A DNA stretch of 64,000 bases from Bacteroidales bacterium UBA1181 (GTDB lineage: Bacteria > Bacteroidota > Bacteroidia > Bacteroidales > Paludibacteraceae), in assembly GCA_002310215.1 (NCBI GenBank), contig DBYR01000013.1, positions 1 to 64,000 on the forward strand. The letters run 5' to 3'. The notes under the pieces were generated by a model. The model ran no database searches and was not told the origin of the DNA. It worked only from the letters and a program-made list of their open reading frames with translations. A program made the position numbers and the translations under genes. The first letter of the stretch is position 1; each line of letters starts with the position of its first letter. Positions 34,107 through 43,231 of the stretch are shown one piece after another.

Positions 34107-37097
34107 ATGCTTATGAATATAAAGAAATTACTCATTTTAGTCTCTTTGGTTTGCGCTTGTTTTCATGTACAAGCAGACAATGAAGTAAATTACATCGAAC
34201 AATTTGGTCGACCGAAATTAGTGGGCAACCAACTCTCCGACGAGAACGGGGATCCTATCCAACTGAAAGGATTCACCGCCTACAGCCCCGATTACGACAA
34301 CTGCCTGAAGTCCAAAGAGGACCTCGTCAATCTGCGGGAAATGGGCGTGAACTGCGTACGTATCGCCCGCCAAATCTCCGGAGAGGAGATAATCAGCGAC
34401 GAGCAGGTTAAGCAATGGATGGAATGGACCTACGAGGCGGGACTTTACTGCATCATCGACTGGAACTTCATGGATAAGTTCAACAAGAAAAAGGGCGGCA
34501 GCGGCGACCCGAACGACTACATCGAAGAAGCCACTGAATTCTTCCAAATGGTGGCGCAGGAAGTGGCTGACAAGCAATACAAACACGTCATCTACGAGAT
34601 ATGCAACGAGCCTTCCCAAGTGAGCTGGACAACCATCAAAAAATATGCGGAAGCGATCATCGGCACCATCACTGGCATAGACACGAAAAAACCAATCATC
34701 ATCGTAGGTACCCCGAACTGGTGCCAGAACATCTACTCTCAAGTGGCTACAAGCGATAACAAGATCACCACGGACAAGGCGGGCATTATGTACGCATTCC
34801 ATTTCTACGCTGGAGAGAATAACCACATCAGTCTTGAATCCGCGGAATTCCTCCTAGCGACGAGGTATCTACCCATATTCGCAACCGAATGGAGTCTCGG
34901 CAGAGTACCTGAACTTGCCACTGCGGCAAACAATACTATCAACACCCCAAGCGGTGCTAAATTCATGAACCACTGCTTAGGGGCGGATGGCAGCAACCAA
35001 ATCGTCAGCTGGATATACAACTCCTACGGTAGCGGAGGAAACGGAGCCGCTATGTTCAAAGAGGAATGTGGCGGGGATTTGACAGAGGCCGGAGAATATA
35101 TCGACAAGTCATTTAGGGGAACCTGCTGCTCTGAACAATACTACGTGAAGAAATGGGGCCGCCTGCAACTGGTGGGCAACCAGCTCTCCGACGAGAATGG
35201 CAACCCAATCCAATTGAAGGGTTTCAGCGCCTTCAGCCCCGATTACGACAACTGCCTGAAGTCCAAAGAGGACCTCGACCAAATGAGAGCCTGGGGAATG
35301 AACTGCGTGCGCATCTCCAAGGTACTCACGGAAAACGGCATCAGCAATGAAGAGGTCAAGAAATGGATGAGCCTGACCCGAGAGGCGGGCATGTACTGCA
35401 TCATCGACTGGCACATCCTCGAAGAGGTCAACGGCAGCGGCAACCCGAACGACTACATCGAAGAGGCCTCCGCTTTCTTCCGCATGGTGGCCCAGGAGGT
35501 CGCCGAAAAGGAGTACAAGCACATCATCTACGAACTGTGTAACGAGCCTTCTGGAGTGGCTTGGGCAACCATCAAGAGCTATGAGGAGGCCATCATCGAC
35601 CTCATCACCGACATCGACACCCTCAAGCCTGTCATCATCGCAGGTGTGCCGAACTGGAACCAATACATCAACACCCAAGTGGCATCTTCCAACAACCTAA
35701 TTGAGACTGACAAGGCACATGTGATGTACGCCTTCCACCTATTTGCGAACGAGCCTGCCCACGTTGGGATAGAGAGCTCCGAGTTCCTTCCTGCGACCAA
35801 CAGGATCCCCGTATTCGTCTCCGAATGGAATCTCGGCAGAGTCCAAAAAAAAGAAAATGACGACTATCCTATCAACCTCAGTTTCGGAAGCACATTCCTC
35901 ACCCACTGCGCCGGACTGGACGGATGCGGTCAGCTCGTCAGCTGGATCTACAACGCTTACGGTAGCGGAGGAAACGGTGCTGGTGTCTTCACAGACGAAT
36001 GCGGAACACTGTCGGCAAGTGGACAGAGGGCTATCGAATGGGTCGCTCCAAACTGCTGCGGGCCATTAGTTACCTTCACACTCGACAACGAATCGGAAAA
36101 TGAAGTCTTAAACATGGGCTACTACGATGAAAATCCGAACAAGCAAGACGGTGAATTAGCGAGTGGCTCCGGCATCACTTACTATGATGTCAACAATACC
36201 CCTGACGAGCAACAGGATGGGGCCAACCCATCCAATTACGACGAGAAGGCAACCGTAATGGCAGTCAACCAAAGCACAGGCGAGGAACGTGAAGCCCTAG
36301 TATGTTATGCCGGACGTGAGTACTGCGACTTCCGCTCCGACGAGTGTGTGGATATCTTTACCACAAGGATTGAAGGCTCATGGTCAACAGGCCTTTATAG
36401 CCTCGATTGGATAGAACCAGGAGAATGGTTACTCTACACCGTCAAAGTGAATAGTCCAGGATACTACAGCTTGCAGATGGCTGTGAACCCGGAAAAAGTG
36501 AAAACGATCGAATCCGCCGGATTCGATCTGTCCCTACCTCTCGAAGATTACGAGACGTTTATGGTGGATATCGACAAGTCCACCGAGACACAGGAAGTGG
36601 GTCTGGCTTGTCACAACAAAGGCGGATTCATTCCATACCTGGGAGAATTAGAGAAAGAGGCCGAAGATGAATACGACAAGGTCTGGTGCAACACGGGAGA
36701 TAACTGCTCTTCTACCCACGAAAAGAAGAACTACGGTATTCTTTTCAAAAAGAAGGGAACATACATCATGCGTTTATCCTTCCCATACGGACACGCAGGT
36801 TTAGGTGGCTTACGGTTCACCTATGCGAAGGCATGGAGAACCTCCGAGGCCAATTCCGTCAACACGAACCTGGCCTCCTCCGCCAACATCTATCCAACCA
36901 TCGTGGAGAAAGGTCGTTTCACCGTCTCCGTACCGGACAAAGCGAACGTATTGATTTACAACGTGACAGGATCCTTGGTTCAATCCGAGGAGATAAACGG
37001 TTCATCCGAGATCTCCACCCGCCTTGCACCGGGCCTCTACAACGTGAAGGTCATCCAAGAAGAGGAAGCCCAAACGACTAAGATCATCGTAAGATAA
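34107..37097 (+). CDS. Tandem-GH5 glucanase with CBM-like module and T9SS sorting domain
   Basis: 996 residues; signal peptide 1-23 (the ATG at 34113 is an equally good start). GH5 domain A (residues ~28-338): acid/base E168 in YEICNEPSQ, H232, nucleophile E261 in FATEWSLG. GH5 domain B (~345-648): E480 in YELCNEPSG, H544, E573 in FVSEWNLG. The domains open with nearly the same sequence (LVGNQLSDENG.PIQLKGF), so they arose by internal duplication. Unlike the GH5 proteins at 5-20 kb, both lack the active-site Trp of the NWS motif: W is N305 in A and N616 in B. Domain A also has N120 where others have the His of DWH. Residues ~655-915 carry the CBM-like module shared with the 5131-7263 protein; the last ~75 residues are a T9SS type A signal. 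Substrate likely a beta-glucan, perhaps different from cellulose. Confidence 0.93.
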   Translation: MLMNIKKLLILVSLVCACFHVQADNEVNYIEQFGRPKLVGNQLSDENGDPIQLKGFTAYSPDYDNCLKSKEDLVNLREMGVNCVRIARQISGEEIISDEQVKQWMEWTYEAGLYCIIDWNFMDKFNKKKGGSGDPNDYIEEATEFFQMVAQEVADKQYKHVIYEICNEPSQVSWTTIKKYAEAIIGTITGIDTKKPIIIVGTPNWCQNIYSQVATSDNKITTDKAGIMYAFHFYAGENNHISLESAEFLLATRYLPIFATEWSLGRVPELATAANNTINTPSGAKFMNHCLGADGSNQIVSWIYNSYGSGGNGAAMFKEECGGDLTEAGEYIDKSFRGTCCSEQYYVKKWGRLQLVGNQLSDENGNPIQLKGFSAFSPDYDNCLKSKEDLDQMRAWGMNCVRISKVLTENGISNEEVKKWMSLTREAGMYCIIDWHILEEVNGSGNPNDYIEEASAFFRMVAQEVAEKEYKHIIYELCNEPSGVAWATIKSYEEAIIDLITDIDTLKPVIIAGVPNWNQYINTQVASSNNLIETDKAHVMYAFHLFANEPAHVGIESSEFLPATNRIPVFVSEWNLGRVQKKENDDYPINLSFGSTFLTHCAGLDGCGQLVSWIYNAYGSGGNGAGVFTDECGTLSASGQRAIEWVAPNCCGPLVTFTLDNESENEVLNMGYYDENPNKQDGELASGSGITYYDVNNTPDEQQDGANPSNYDEKATVMAVNQSTGEEREALVCYAGREYCDFRSDECVDIFTTRIEGSWSTGLYSLDWIEPGEWLLYTVKVNSPGYYSLQMAVNPEKVKTIESAGFDLSLPLEDYETFMVDIDKSTETQEVGLACHNKGGFIPYLGELEKEAEDEYDKVWCNTGDNCSSTHEKKNYGILFKKKGTYIMRLSFPYGHAGLGGLRFTYAKAWRTSEANSVNTNLASSANIYPTIVEKGRFTVSVPDKANVLIYNVTGSLVQSEEINGSSEISTRLAPGLYNVKVIQEEEAQTTKIIVR

Positions 37098-37189
37098 ATA
37101 ACATAATTTCACGCTAGCCCATCCACGAAATATGTAATTTCTTTTGTAACTTCGCGGTCTAATTCAAGGAAAGGCCTAAAAAGTTGGAA

Positions 37190-37921
37190 ATGAACGAAAA
37201 GAAAAGGAATTTTGTGGATGGACTACGCGATGGATTTCCTATCGGAATGGGCTATTTCGCCGTGGCATTCTCCCTAGGATTCATCGCACGGAAAGCGGGC
37301 TTAACACCCTTGGAAGGCTATCTCGCCAGCGTCCTCAACCACGCCTCGGCGGGCGAATACGGTCTTTACACCTCTATCACGGAACTGGCCACATACGCCG
37401 AAGTGGCGCTCATCACCTTCATCGCCAACGCACGCTACCTGCTGATGAGTTGCTCCCTCAGCCAACGATTCGACCCCAACGCACCATTCTTCCACAGACT
37501 ACTCGTGGGCTTCGGCATCACGGACGAGATATTCGGCGTCTCCATCGCACGTCCCGGCTACCTATCCCCCGAACATTTCTACGGCGCCATGGCCATGTCC
37601 ATACCGCTATGGGGACTGGGCAATTTCCTTGGCATCTGGCTGGGTAACTTGCTGCCGGAGCACATCACCAGCGCACTCTCGGTGGCTCTCTACGGCATGT
37701 TCATCGCTATCATCATACCACCGGCCAAGAAGGAGAAAGTCATCGCCGTGGCGGTCTTCGCAAGCTTCCTGTTTAGCTATTTGGCAACACAAACACCCTA
37801 CCTCAAGGAGCTATCGGCAGGCACACGCACCATCATCCTGACCGTCATCATATCAACCGTGGCGGCCCTCGTGAAACCGGTGAAAGAGAGTGAAATCAAT
37901 CAAATGGAGGGAAAGGAATGA
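37190..37921 (+). CDS. azlC: Branched-chain amino acid exporter, large subunit AzlC
   Basis: 243 residues, about seven membrane segments. The N-terminal DGFPIGMGYFAVAFSLGFIARKAGL and the FITDE-like GFGITDEIFGVS segment are typical of AzlC. The ATG at 37190 is chosen over an in-frame TTG six bases upstream. The stop codon overlaps the azlD start (ATGA), indicating translational coupling; AzlC and AzlD together export branched-chain amino acids. Confidence 0.92.
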   Translation: MNEKKRNFVDGLRDGFPIGMGYFAVAFSLGFIARKAGLTPLEGYLASVLNHASAGEYGLYTSITELATYAEVALITFIANARYLLMSCSLSQRFDPNAPFFHRLLVGFGITDEIFGVSIARPGYLSPEHFYGAMAMSIPLWGLGNFLGIWLGNLLPEHITSALSVALYGMFIAIIIPPAKKEKVIAVAVFASFLFSYLATQTPYLKELSAGTRTIILTVIISTVAALVKPVKESEINQMEGKE

Positions 37922-38229
37922 CACACAACGCAATCATATATATCCTAGTCGCCGCTCTGGTCTCCTACATCATCAGAGTGTTGCCGCTGACGCTGATACG
38001 GAAGCCTATCACCAACCAGTTCGTCAGATCATTCCTCTACTACGTGCCCTACGTGACCCTTTCGGTCATGACCTTCCCGGCCATCACCGAAGCGACACAA
38101 TGCCCCATGGCGGGATTGGCCGCACTGCTGACCAGCATAGCGGCGGCACTACTCGGAGCAGGGTTGTTCCCCGTGGCATGCATCAGCTGCCTCACCGTGC
38201 TCGTCTCAGAATTTCTATTGAGATGCTAA
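37918..38229 (+). CDS. azlD: Branched-chain amino acid exporter, small subunit AzlD
   Basis: 103 residues with three to four membrane segments (IIYILVAALVSYIIRVLPL, with the conserved RxLPL after helix 1). It overlaps azlC by 4 nt, the standard azlCD arrangement. Confidence 0.9.
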   Translation: MTHNAIIYILVAALVSYIIRVLPLTLIRKPITNQFVRSFLYYVPYVTLSVMTFPAITEATQCPMAGLAALLTSIAAALLGAGLFPVACISCLTVLVSEFLLRC

Positions 38230-38264
38230 CCCTTCCCTAACGTCTCCGCCAGAGAAGGGTTTTC
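38228..38264. terminator. Bidirectional terminator between azlD and the deaminase gene
   Basis: AACCCTTC...GAAGGGTT stem between convergent genes, followed by TTTT on plus; the minus side is less T-rich. Confidence 0.55.
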
Positions 38265-38283
38265 CCCATCAAACTATATCAGA

Positions 38284-39549
38284 CTATTTCATCCACTTCT
38301 TGCAGCACTCCCTCGCCTCGGCGATGATGCGTTCCTCGTCCTTCACCTTGCGGTCCTTCATGACGATCTTACCATCGCAGATGAGCGTGTTGAAGGCCTC
38401 GTTGCTGGATGCGTTCACCAAGTTGGAGTTGAAGTTGTAGCAAGGCACGAAACGTTCGTTGTCCAAGTCGATCAGCAAAGCGTCCGCCACCTTCCCTACC
38501 TTGATCTCTCCACCATTGATGCCAAAGGCCTCCGCACCGTTCTTGGTCGCCCAATCCACCGCCATATCCACAGGGAGAATCTCAGGTCCGTAGTTGCACT
38601 TCGCGATCATGGAGGCGCACTTCACCTCCTCACGCATGTCCAAGTTGTTGTTCGACGAGCAACCATCCGTACCGATGGTCACCCGGCAGCCCGAATCGAT
38701 CACCATCTTCGTCCGGAAGAAGCCGGAGGAGAGTTTCATATTGGATATAGGGTTATGGGCGATCGTCACGCCCCGCTCCTTCATGATGGCAAGTTCCTCC
38801 GCATCCACATGCACGACATGAGCGGCGATGCAGTCGGGTCCCAAGACGCCCAACTTATCCAACCAACGGACAGGCGACAGACCATGCTCCTTCACGCAGT
38901 CGTGCACCTCCTTCTTCGTCTCGGAGAGATGGAAATGGCAGAAGGCATGGTGCTTGCGTACCGCCTCCACCGCACGGAGCCAAAGCTTCTCGCCGACCGT
39001 ATAAACAGCGTGCGGCGCAAGCGACATCAGGATGCGGGAAGAACGTCCCACATACTTCTCAAACACGTCGAAGGAGGCCTCGATACGCTCCTCGCCTATG
39101 TTGTCGATTAGCGTGACGCCCATGCAACCACGAATCCCCATGCGGTCCAAAGCCTTCCAGGTCTCCTCCGTGTTCCAATACATATCATTGAAAAAGACCG
39201 TACCCGACTTGATCATCTCCAGCACGGCCAACTCGCTACCGATGCGGATATCGTCCGCCGTCATCTTTGCCTCGAACGGCCAAATATGCTCGTTGAGCCA
39301 CGTGAAGAGCTCCATGTCGTCGGCATACCCGCGCAGGAGCGTCATGGCCGCATGTGTGTGCATATTGTAAAACGGAGGCACGATCGCCATGTTCTTCATC
39401 AGGTCCGAATGGAAGATCTCATCCCCAGGTTCCGGCTTGACATCCTTGCCGACGCCCGTGAAAACACCATGCTCCATCCGCACATTAACATACTCGCCAT
39501 CCAACAGGACATGGCCTATATACAACGCCTTACTATCACTCATAATCAT
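38284..39549 (-). CDS. Amidohydrolase, SAH/MTA deaminase family
   Basis: 421 residues, TIM-barrel metal-dependent hydrolase of the TrzA/ATZ-MtaD group. Metal ligands: NMHTHAAM, FHLSETKKE, HVVHVD and TIGTDGCSSNNNLDM. Family members deaminate S-adenosylhomocysteine, methylthioadenosine or adenosine. The N-terminal and C-terminal segments (GVFTGVGKD; VKDEERIIAEA) form the composite beta-sandwich. An alternative start is the ATG at 39543. Single minus-strand gene, convergent with azlCD. Confidence 0.88.
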   Translation of the reverse strand: MIMSDSKALYIGHVLLDGEYVNVRMEHGVFTGVGKDVKPEPGDEIFHSDLMKNMAIVPPFYNMHTHAAMTLLRGYADDMELFTWLNEHIWPFEAKMTADDIRIGSELAVLEMIKSGTVFFNDMYWNTEETWKALDRMGIRGCMGVTLIDNIGEERIEASFDVFEKYVGRSSRILMSLAPHAVYTVGEKLWLRAVEAVRKHHAFCHFHLSETKKEVHDCVKEHGLSPVRWLDKLGVLGPDCIAAHVVHVDAEELAIMKERGVTIAHNPISNMKLSSGFFRTKMVIDSGCRVTIGTDGCSSNNNLDMREEVKCASMIAKCNYGPEILPVDMAVDWATKNGAEAFGINGGEIKVGKVADALLIDLDNERFVPCYNFNSNLVNASSNEAFNTLICDGKIVMKDRKVKDEERIIAEARECCKKWMK

Positions 39550-39676
39550 CTCTGTTTTGTTATACCTACATTAAACAACTCCCCATAGAACCCAGCGTTC
39601 AAAAGGAATAATTCCAAATTAATAAATTTAAATGATATTTTATGCAATAAATCTGAAAAAATATGAGGCAATTTTT

Positions 39677-39684
39677 TAACTTTG
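39677..39684 (+). promoter_or_regulatory. -7 box (TAACTTTG) for the DUF4139 gene
   Basis: TAnnTTTG match 76 nt upstream of the ATG at 39760. Confidence 0.45.
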
Positions 39685-39759
39685 CCATGTTATGGTAAAA
39701 TGGAGATGAAAACGGGCGCAGAATGACAGCCATAAATTCTATAGAATTATTATGAAAAT

Positions 39760-41727
39760 ATGAATATGAATATGAAGTATTGCAAGAAATTAGGGTTAAT
39801 GCTACTACCCTTGTTAGCATTGCCATTCAGCAGCTGGGCCATTGAAAAAGACCTACAGATGGGCATCGACCAAGTGACAGTCTACCGTTCGGGAGCCGAA
39901 GTGGTGCGTTCCTCCGACGTCAATCTACCCGCAGGCGTCACCGAGTTACGAATCAGATCGCTCTCCCCTTCCATCGATCCGAAGAGCATCTTGGTTAAGA
40001 TGAGCAACGAAAACGTGAAGCTGATTTCCGTGACCCACGAACTCGACTTCGCCAATCAAAAGAAGATATTAGAAGAGACCGCCAAGATTCAGAAAATCAC
40101 AGAGGCACTGAAAGATTCCATCGCCCAGACAAACAGTTTGTTGGAAGTGTACGCATCCGAAAAGGAGATGATGAAGTCCAACAAGAGCATCAAGGGTGTT
40201 GAGGGTATCACAGCGGACGACCTCTCGAAGATCACCACCTTCTACCACAAGAAGATGACGGAGATCGAGAACGAGCAGAATAGGCTGAAGAAGAAAAAGA
40301 AGGAGTTCACCAACCAATACATCACGATGACCCAGAAGCAGATCGCTCTCAACCTGTCCGCTAACGAGTCATCTTTCACCATCAAAGCCATGGTGCAGGC
40401 GGAAAAGGCGACAGACACGAGGATCAGACTCACCTACTTCGTGACGGAAGCCGGTTGGAACCCAGTCTACGAAGCCCGCATCACGGACAACAAACACCCT
40501 ATGCAACTCACCTACGCCGCCAGCGTGAGACAGAACGTGCACGAGGACTGGAGCAACATCTCGATTCGCATCTCAACGGAGAACCCGATGGAGGACAATG
40601 TCTCTCCAACCATCTCCAGCGACAAACTGAACTTCGGCAACTCGGCTAACTACGTGACGAAAGCACAGGCGAAGGTCAAACCTCGCACAAAGACCATCAA
40701 GGGTATCGTATCCAACTTCATGCAACCTCTCCCATACGTCTGCGTCGTGGCTAAAGGGACAAACTTCTACGCCATCACAGACCAAAACGGATACTATGAG
40801 ATCAATGCGCCAGAGAATTGCGAAGTGGAGTTCTCCCACCTCGGTTACACGACCCAAAACATCCAAATCACACCTGCCTCGGGGGATGTGATCAACATCA
40901 ACCTAACCGAGTCCGCAGAACTGAAGGATAACCTTAACGAGATACTGAACAATAACGAGGCTAACCGCCAAGAGCAAAACGCATCAACCGCTCCTGGCGT
41001 CACCACTGAATCCTCAGAAAAGAAAGTCACCAACCTCAACCACAAGGACTTGAGACCGACCCACCTCGCAGAAGCAGAGATGGATTTGGAGGAGGAAATC
41101 GTTCCGGGATGGCTGAATCTGGCACCTTTCACCGTGTCCATCCCTAACAAATACACGATTCCTTCCAACAACATCCCAACGCTCATCCTTATTAACGATT
41201 ACACTATCAACGCAACATACGAGTATGTGGTGTTGCCTAAATTGGAGAAGAAGGCCTACATCTCGGCTTTCATCCCTGACTGGACGAAATACAAATTGCT
41301 GGACGGACCTGTCTACATCTTCTGGAACAACGAGTTCAAGGGACAAAGCTACCTCTCCACCAACGCCATGAAGAACTATGTGGAGCTTTCCATCGGTGCA
41401 GACAAGGGTATCACCGTCAACCGTGAAATCGTACAATCCAACTCTTCCAAGCAGGTGCTGATCTCCAGCAACAAGGCTACACGCACCTGGAAGATCACCC
41501 TCAACAACACGAAGGACACGCCAGTGGACATCGCAGTGAAGGACCAATACCCACTCTCCAACGACGAGGATATCACGGTGGATCTCCTGCAGAGCCAAGG
41601 CGCTTCGGTGGACAAGAGCACGGGTATCATCACATGGCGGACTACCCTCCAGCCTGGCGAAGAGAAGAAATTCGAATTCACGTACAGAGTCAAATACCCA
41701 GTGGGTAAGTCCCTGTACTTGGAATAA
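39760..41727 (+). CDS. DUF4139 (mucoidy-inhibitor MuiA-like) surface protein with carboxypeptidase-regulatory-like insert
   Basis: 655 residues. Signal peptide 1-27 (LLPLLALPFSSWA). Residues ~33-130 match the DUF4140 N-terminal domain (QVTVYRSGAEVVRS). Residues ~95-200 are coiled coil, Lys/Glu-rich with a KKKKK run. The DUF4139 region (FVTEAGWNPVYEARI; GVITWRTTL-like end with LQPGEEKKFEFTYRVKYPVGK) is split by a CarboxypepD_reg-like fold at ~312-385 (IKGIVSNFMQPLPYVCVVAKGTN, FSHLGYTTQ). Such proteins are secreted and of unclear role. Start ATG is followed by two further in-frame ATGs (Met-Asn-Met-Asn-Met). Confidence 0.85.
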   Translation: MNMNMKYCKKLGLMLLPLLALPFSSWAIEKDLQMGIDQVTVYRSGAEVVRSSDVNLPAGVTELRIRSLSPSIDPKSILVKMSNENVKLISVTHELDFANQKKILEETAKIQKITEALKDSIAQTNSLLEVYASEKEMMKSNKSIKGVEGITADDLSKITTFYHKKMTEIENEQNRLKKKKKEFTNQYITMTQKQIALNLSANESSFTIKAMVQAEKATDTRIRLTYFVTEAGWNPVYEARITDNKHPMQLTYAASVRQNVHEDWSNISIRISTENPMEDNVSPTISSDKLNFGNSANYVTKAQAKVKPRTKTIKGIVSNFMQPLPYVCVVAKGTNFYAITDQNGYYEINAPENCEVEFSHLGYTTQNIQITPASGDVININLTESAELKDNLNEILNNNEANRQEQNASTAPGVTTESSEKKVTNLNHKDLRPTHLAEAEMDLEEEIVPGWLNLAPFTVSIPNKYTIPSNNIPTLILINDYTINATYEYVVLPKLEKKAYISAFIPDWTKYKLLDGPVYIFWNNEFKGQSYLSTNAMKNYVELSIGADKGITVNREIVQSNSSKQVLISSNKATRTWKITLNNTKDTPVDIAVKDQYPLSNDEDITVDLLQSQGASVDKSTGIITWRTTLQPGEEKKFEFTYRVKYPVGKSLYLE

Positions 41728-41759
41728 TGGCCTTATCAGGTCAACCATACACCAAATCT

Positions 41760-41786
41760 GTAGAGGCTCGGACTCCGTGCCTCTAC
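41760..41786. repeat. Palindromic repeat, third copy (GTAGAGGC type)
   Basis: GTAGAGGCTCGG and CCGTGCCTCTAC arms (one mismatch) after the DUF4139 gene, followed by ATTTTGGTTT; same family as 32435-32462 and possibly a terminator. Confidence 0.65.
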
Positions 41787-41851
41787 ATTTTGGTTTAAAA
41801 GGAGTTAGTCATTAACATTCACCCATTCAACTGAAAATCAAAAGATAATAC

Positions 41852-41880
41852 AATGGGTTGGAAATTTTAAGGAACCCATT
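41852..41880 (+). promoter_or_regulatory. Leader hairpin upstream of thiL
   Basis: AATGGGTT and AACCCATT form an 8-bp stem with a 13-nt loop ending 18 nt before the thiL start. It lacks conserved TPP-riboswitch sequences, so it is at most a local structure. Confidence 0.35.
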
Positions 41881-41898
41881 CGAACAATAACAGCGGAA

Positions 41899-42927
41899 AT
41901 GCAAAGAACAGAAATATCCACATTGGGCGAGTTCGGACTCATCAAGCACCTCACCCAATCCTTCGAACTGAAGAACAGTTCCTCGATCAAGGGCATAGGC
42001 GACGATGCGGCTATCCTGGACTACAAGGAGAAACAGGTGTTGGTCACCACTGACCTCCTGCTGGAGGGTGTGCACTTCGACCTCACCTACGTGCCATTGA
42101 AGCATTTAGGCTACAAATCGGCGGTCGTCAACATCTCCGACATCTGCGCCATGAACGGTAAACCCAAACAGATAACCGTCTCCCTCGGCGTCTCCAAACG
42201 GTTCTCCGTGGAGGACATGGAGGAGCTCTACGCAGGCATACGGTTGGCGTGCGACCACTACGGAGTGGATCTGGTAGGCGGCGACACATCCGCCTCCATG
42301 ACAGGCCTGACCATCAGCATCACCTGCATCGGCGAAGGCGAAAAGGGGAAGGTGGTCTGCCGCAACACTGCCCAACCAAACGACCTCATCTGCGTGTCGG
42401 GCGACCTCGGCGCAGCCTACATGGGACTGTTGCTCCTCGAACGTGAGAAGAAAATCTTCGCCGGGGACAATTCCATCCAACCCGACTTCGCTGGCAAGGA
42501 ATACATCATCGAACGTCAGTTGAAGCCTGAGGCTCGGCAGGACATCATCGAGTCGCTGGAGCGCATCAACGTAGTGCCGACCTCCATGATGGACATCTCG
42601 GACGGACTCTCCTCCGAACTGTTGCACATCTGCAAGCAAAGCAATGTGGGTTGCCGCGTCTACGAGGACAGGATCCCGATCGACTACCAAACCGCCGTCA
42701 TGGCGGAGGAGTTCAACATGAACGTCACCACCGTCGCCCTGAACGGAGGCGAGGACTACGAACTGCTCTTCACCGTACCGCTGTCGATGAACGACGTGTT
42801 CCAGAACCTGCCGGGCATCAAGGTGATCGGACACACGACCGACGCTTCGTTAGGCTCTTGCCTCATCACACGCGACGGACAGGAAATCACCCTGAAAGCG
42901 CAGGGTTGGAACTCCCTCGAAAAATAA
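41899..42927 (+). CDS. thiL: Thiamine-monophosphate kinase
   Basis: 342 residues. Phosphorylates thiamine monophosphate to thiamine pyrophosphate, the last step of the pathway. AIRS-type ATP-grasp-like fold motifs: GIGDDAAIL, TTDLLLEGVHF, LVGGDTSAS, MMDISDGLSSEL and LNGGEDYELLF. No other thiamine genes are nearby. Confidence 0.95.
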   Translation: MQRTEISTLGEFGLIKHLTQSFELKNSSSIKGIGDDAAILDYKEKQVLVTTDLLLEGVHFDLTYVPLKHLGYKSAVVNISDICAMNGKPKQITVSLGVSKRFSVEDMEELYAGIRLACDHYGVDLVGGDTSASMTGLTISITCIGEGEKGKVVCRNTAQPNDLICVSGDLGAAYMGLLLLEREKKIFAGDNSIQPDFAGKEYIIERQLKPEARQDIIESLERINVVPTSMMDISDGLSSELLHICKQSNVGCRVYEDRIPIDYQTAVMAEEFNMNVTTVALNGGEDYELLFTVPLSMNDVFQNLPGIKVIGHTTDASLGSCLITRDGQEITLKAQGWNSLEK

Positions 42928-43231
42928 AAGTCAGTATTACATTCCCAAACACAAATTTAGACCGGAGCCGAATTAAGAACACCTATAGGTGTCTGAATCG
43001 AGTGGAAGTCTTTTGTCGTAACGGAAGCGCCACCACCACCCTCCCAATGGAGGAGTGAAGGAAAGAATTCGCCAAATTCCCCCTACTTATTTGATGTATT
43101 TCTTACAAAAAACTTGCAAATATTAAGAATTATTCAGAAATTTGCCTCGAATTTGTAAGCATAAACATGGATATACTATTTATCAGATTACAGATACTCA
43201 AAAGAACGACTAAACATTTGACTTCTAATTT
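42928..43231. other. Intergenic region upstream of the LRR protein gene
   Basis: 304 bp without a gene. It has a perfect 14-nt palindrome ACACCTATAGGTGT at 42979-42992 and, at 43113-43158, two blocks (CTTGCAAATATTAAG and TCGAATTTGTAA) that recur in front of the porE-like gene (46036-46070). No TAnnTTTG box was found. Confidence 0.5.

Noticed and set aside
41730..41898. TPP riboswitch upstream of thiL
   Set aside because: The hairpin at 41852-41880 lacks the conserved TPP core sequences (such as CUGAGA), and the leader is too short.
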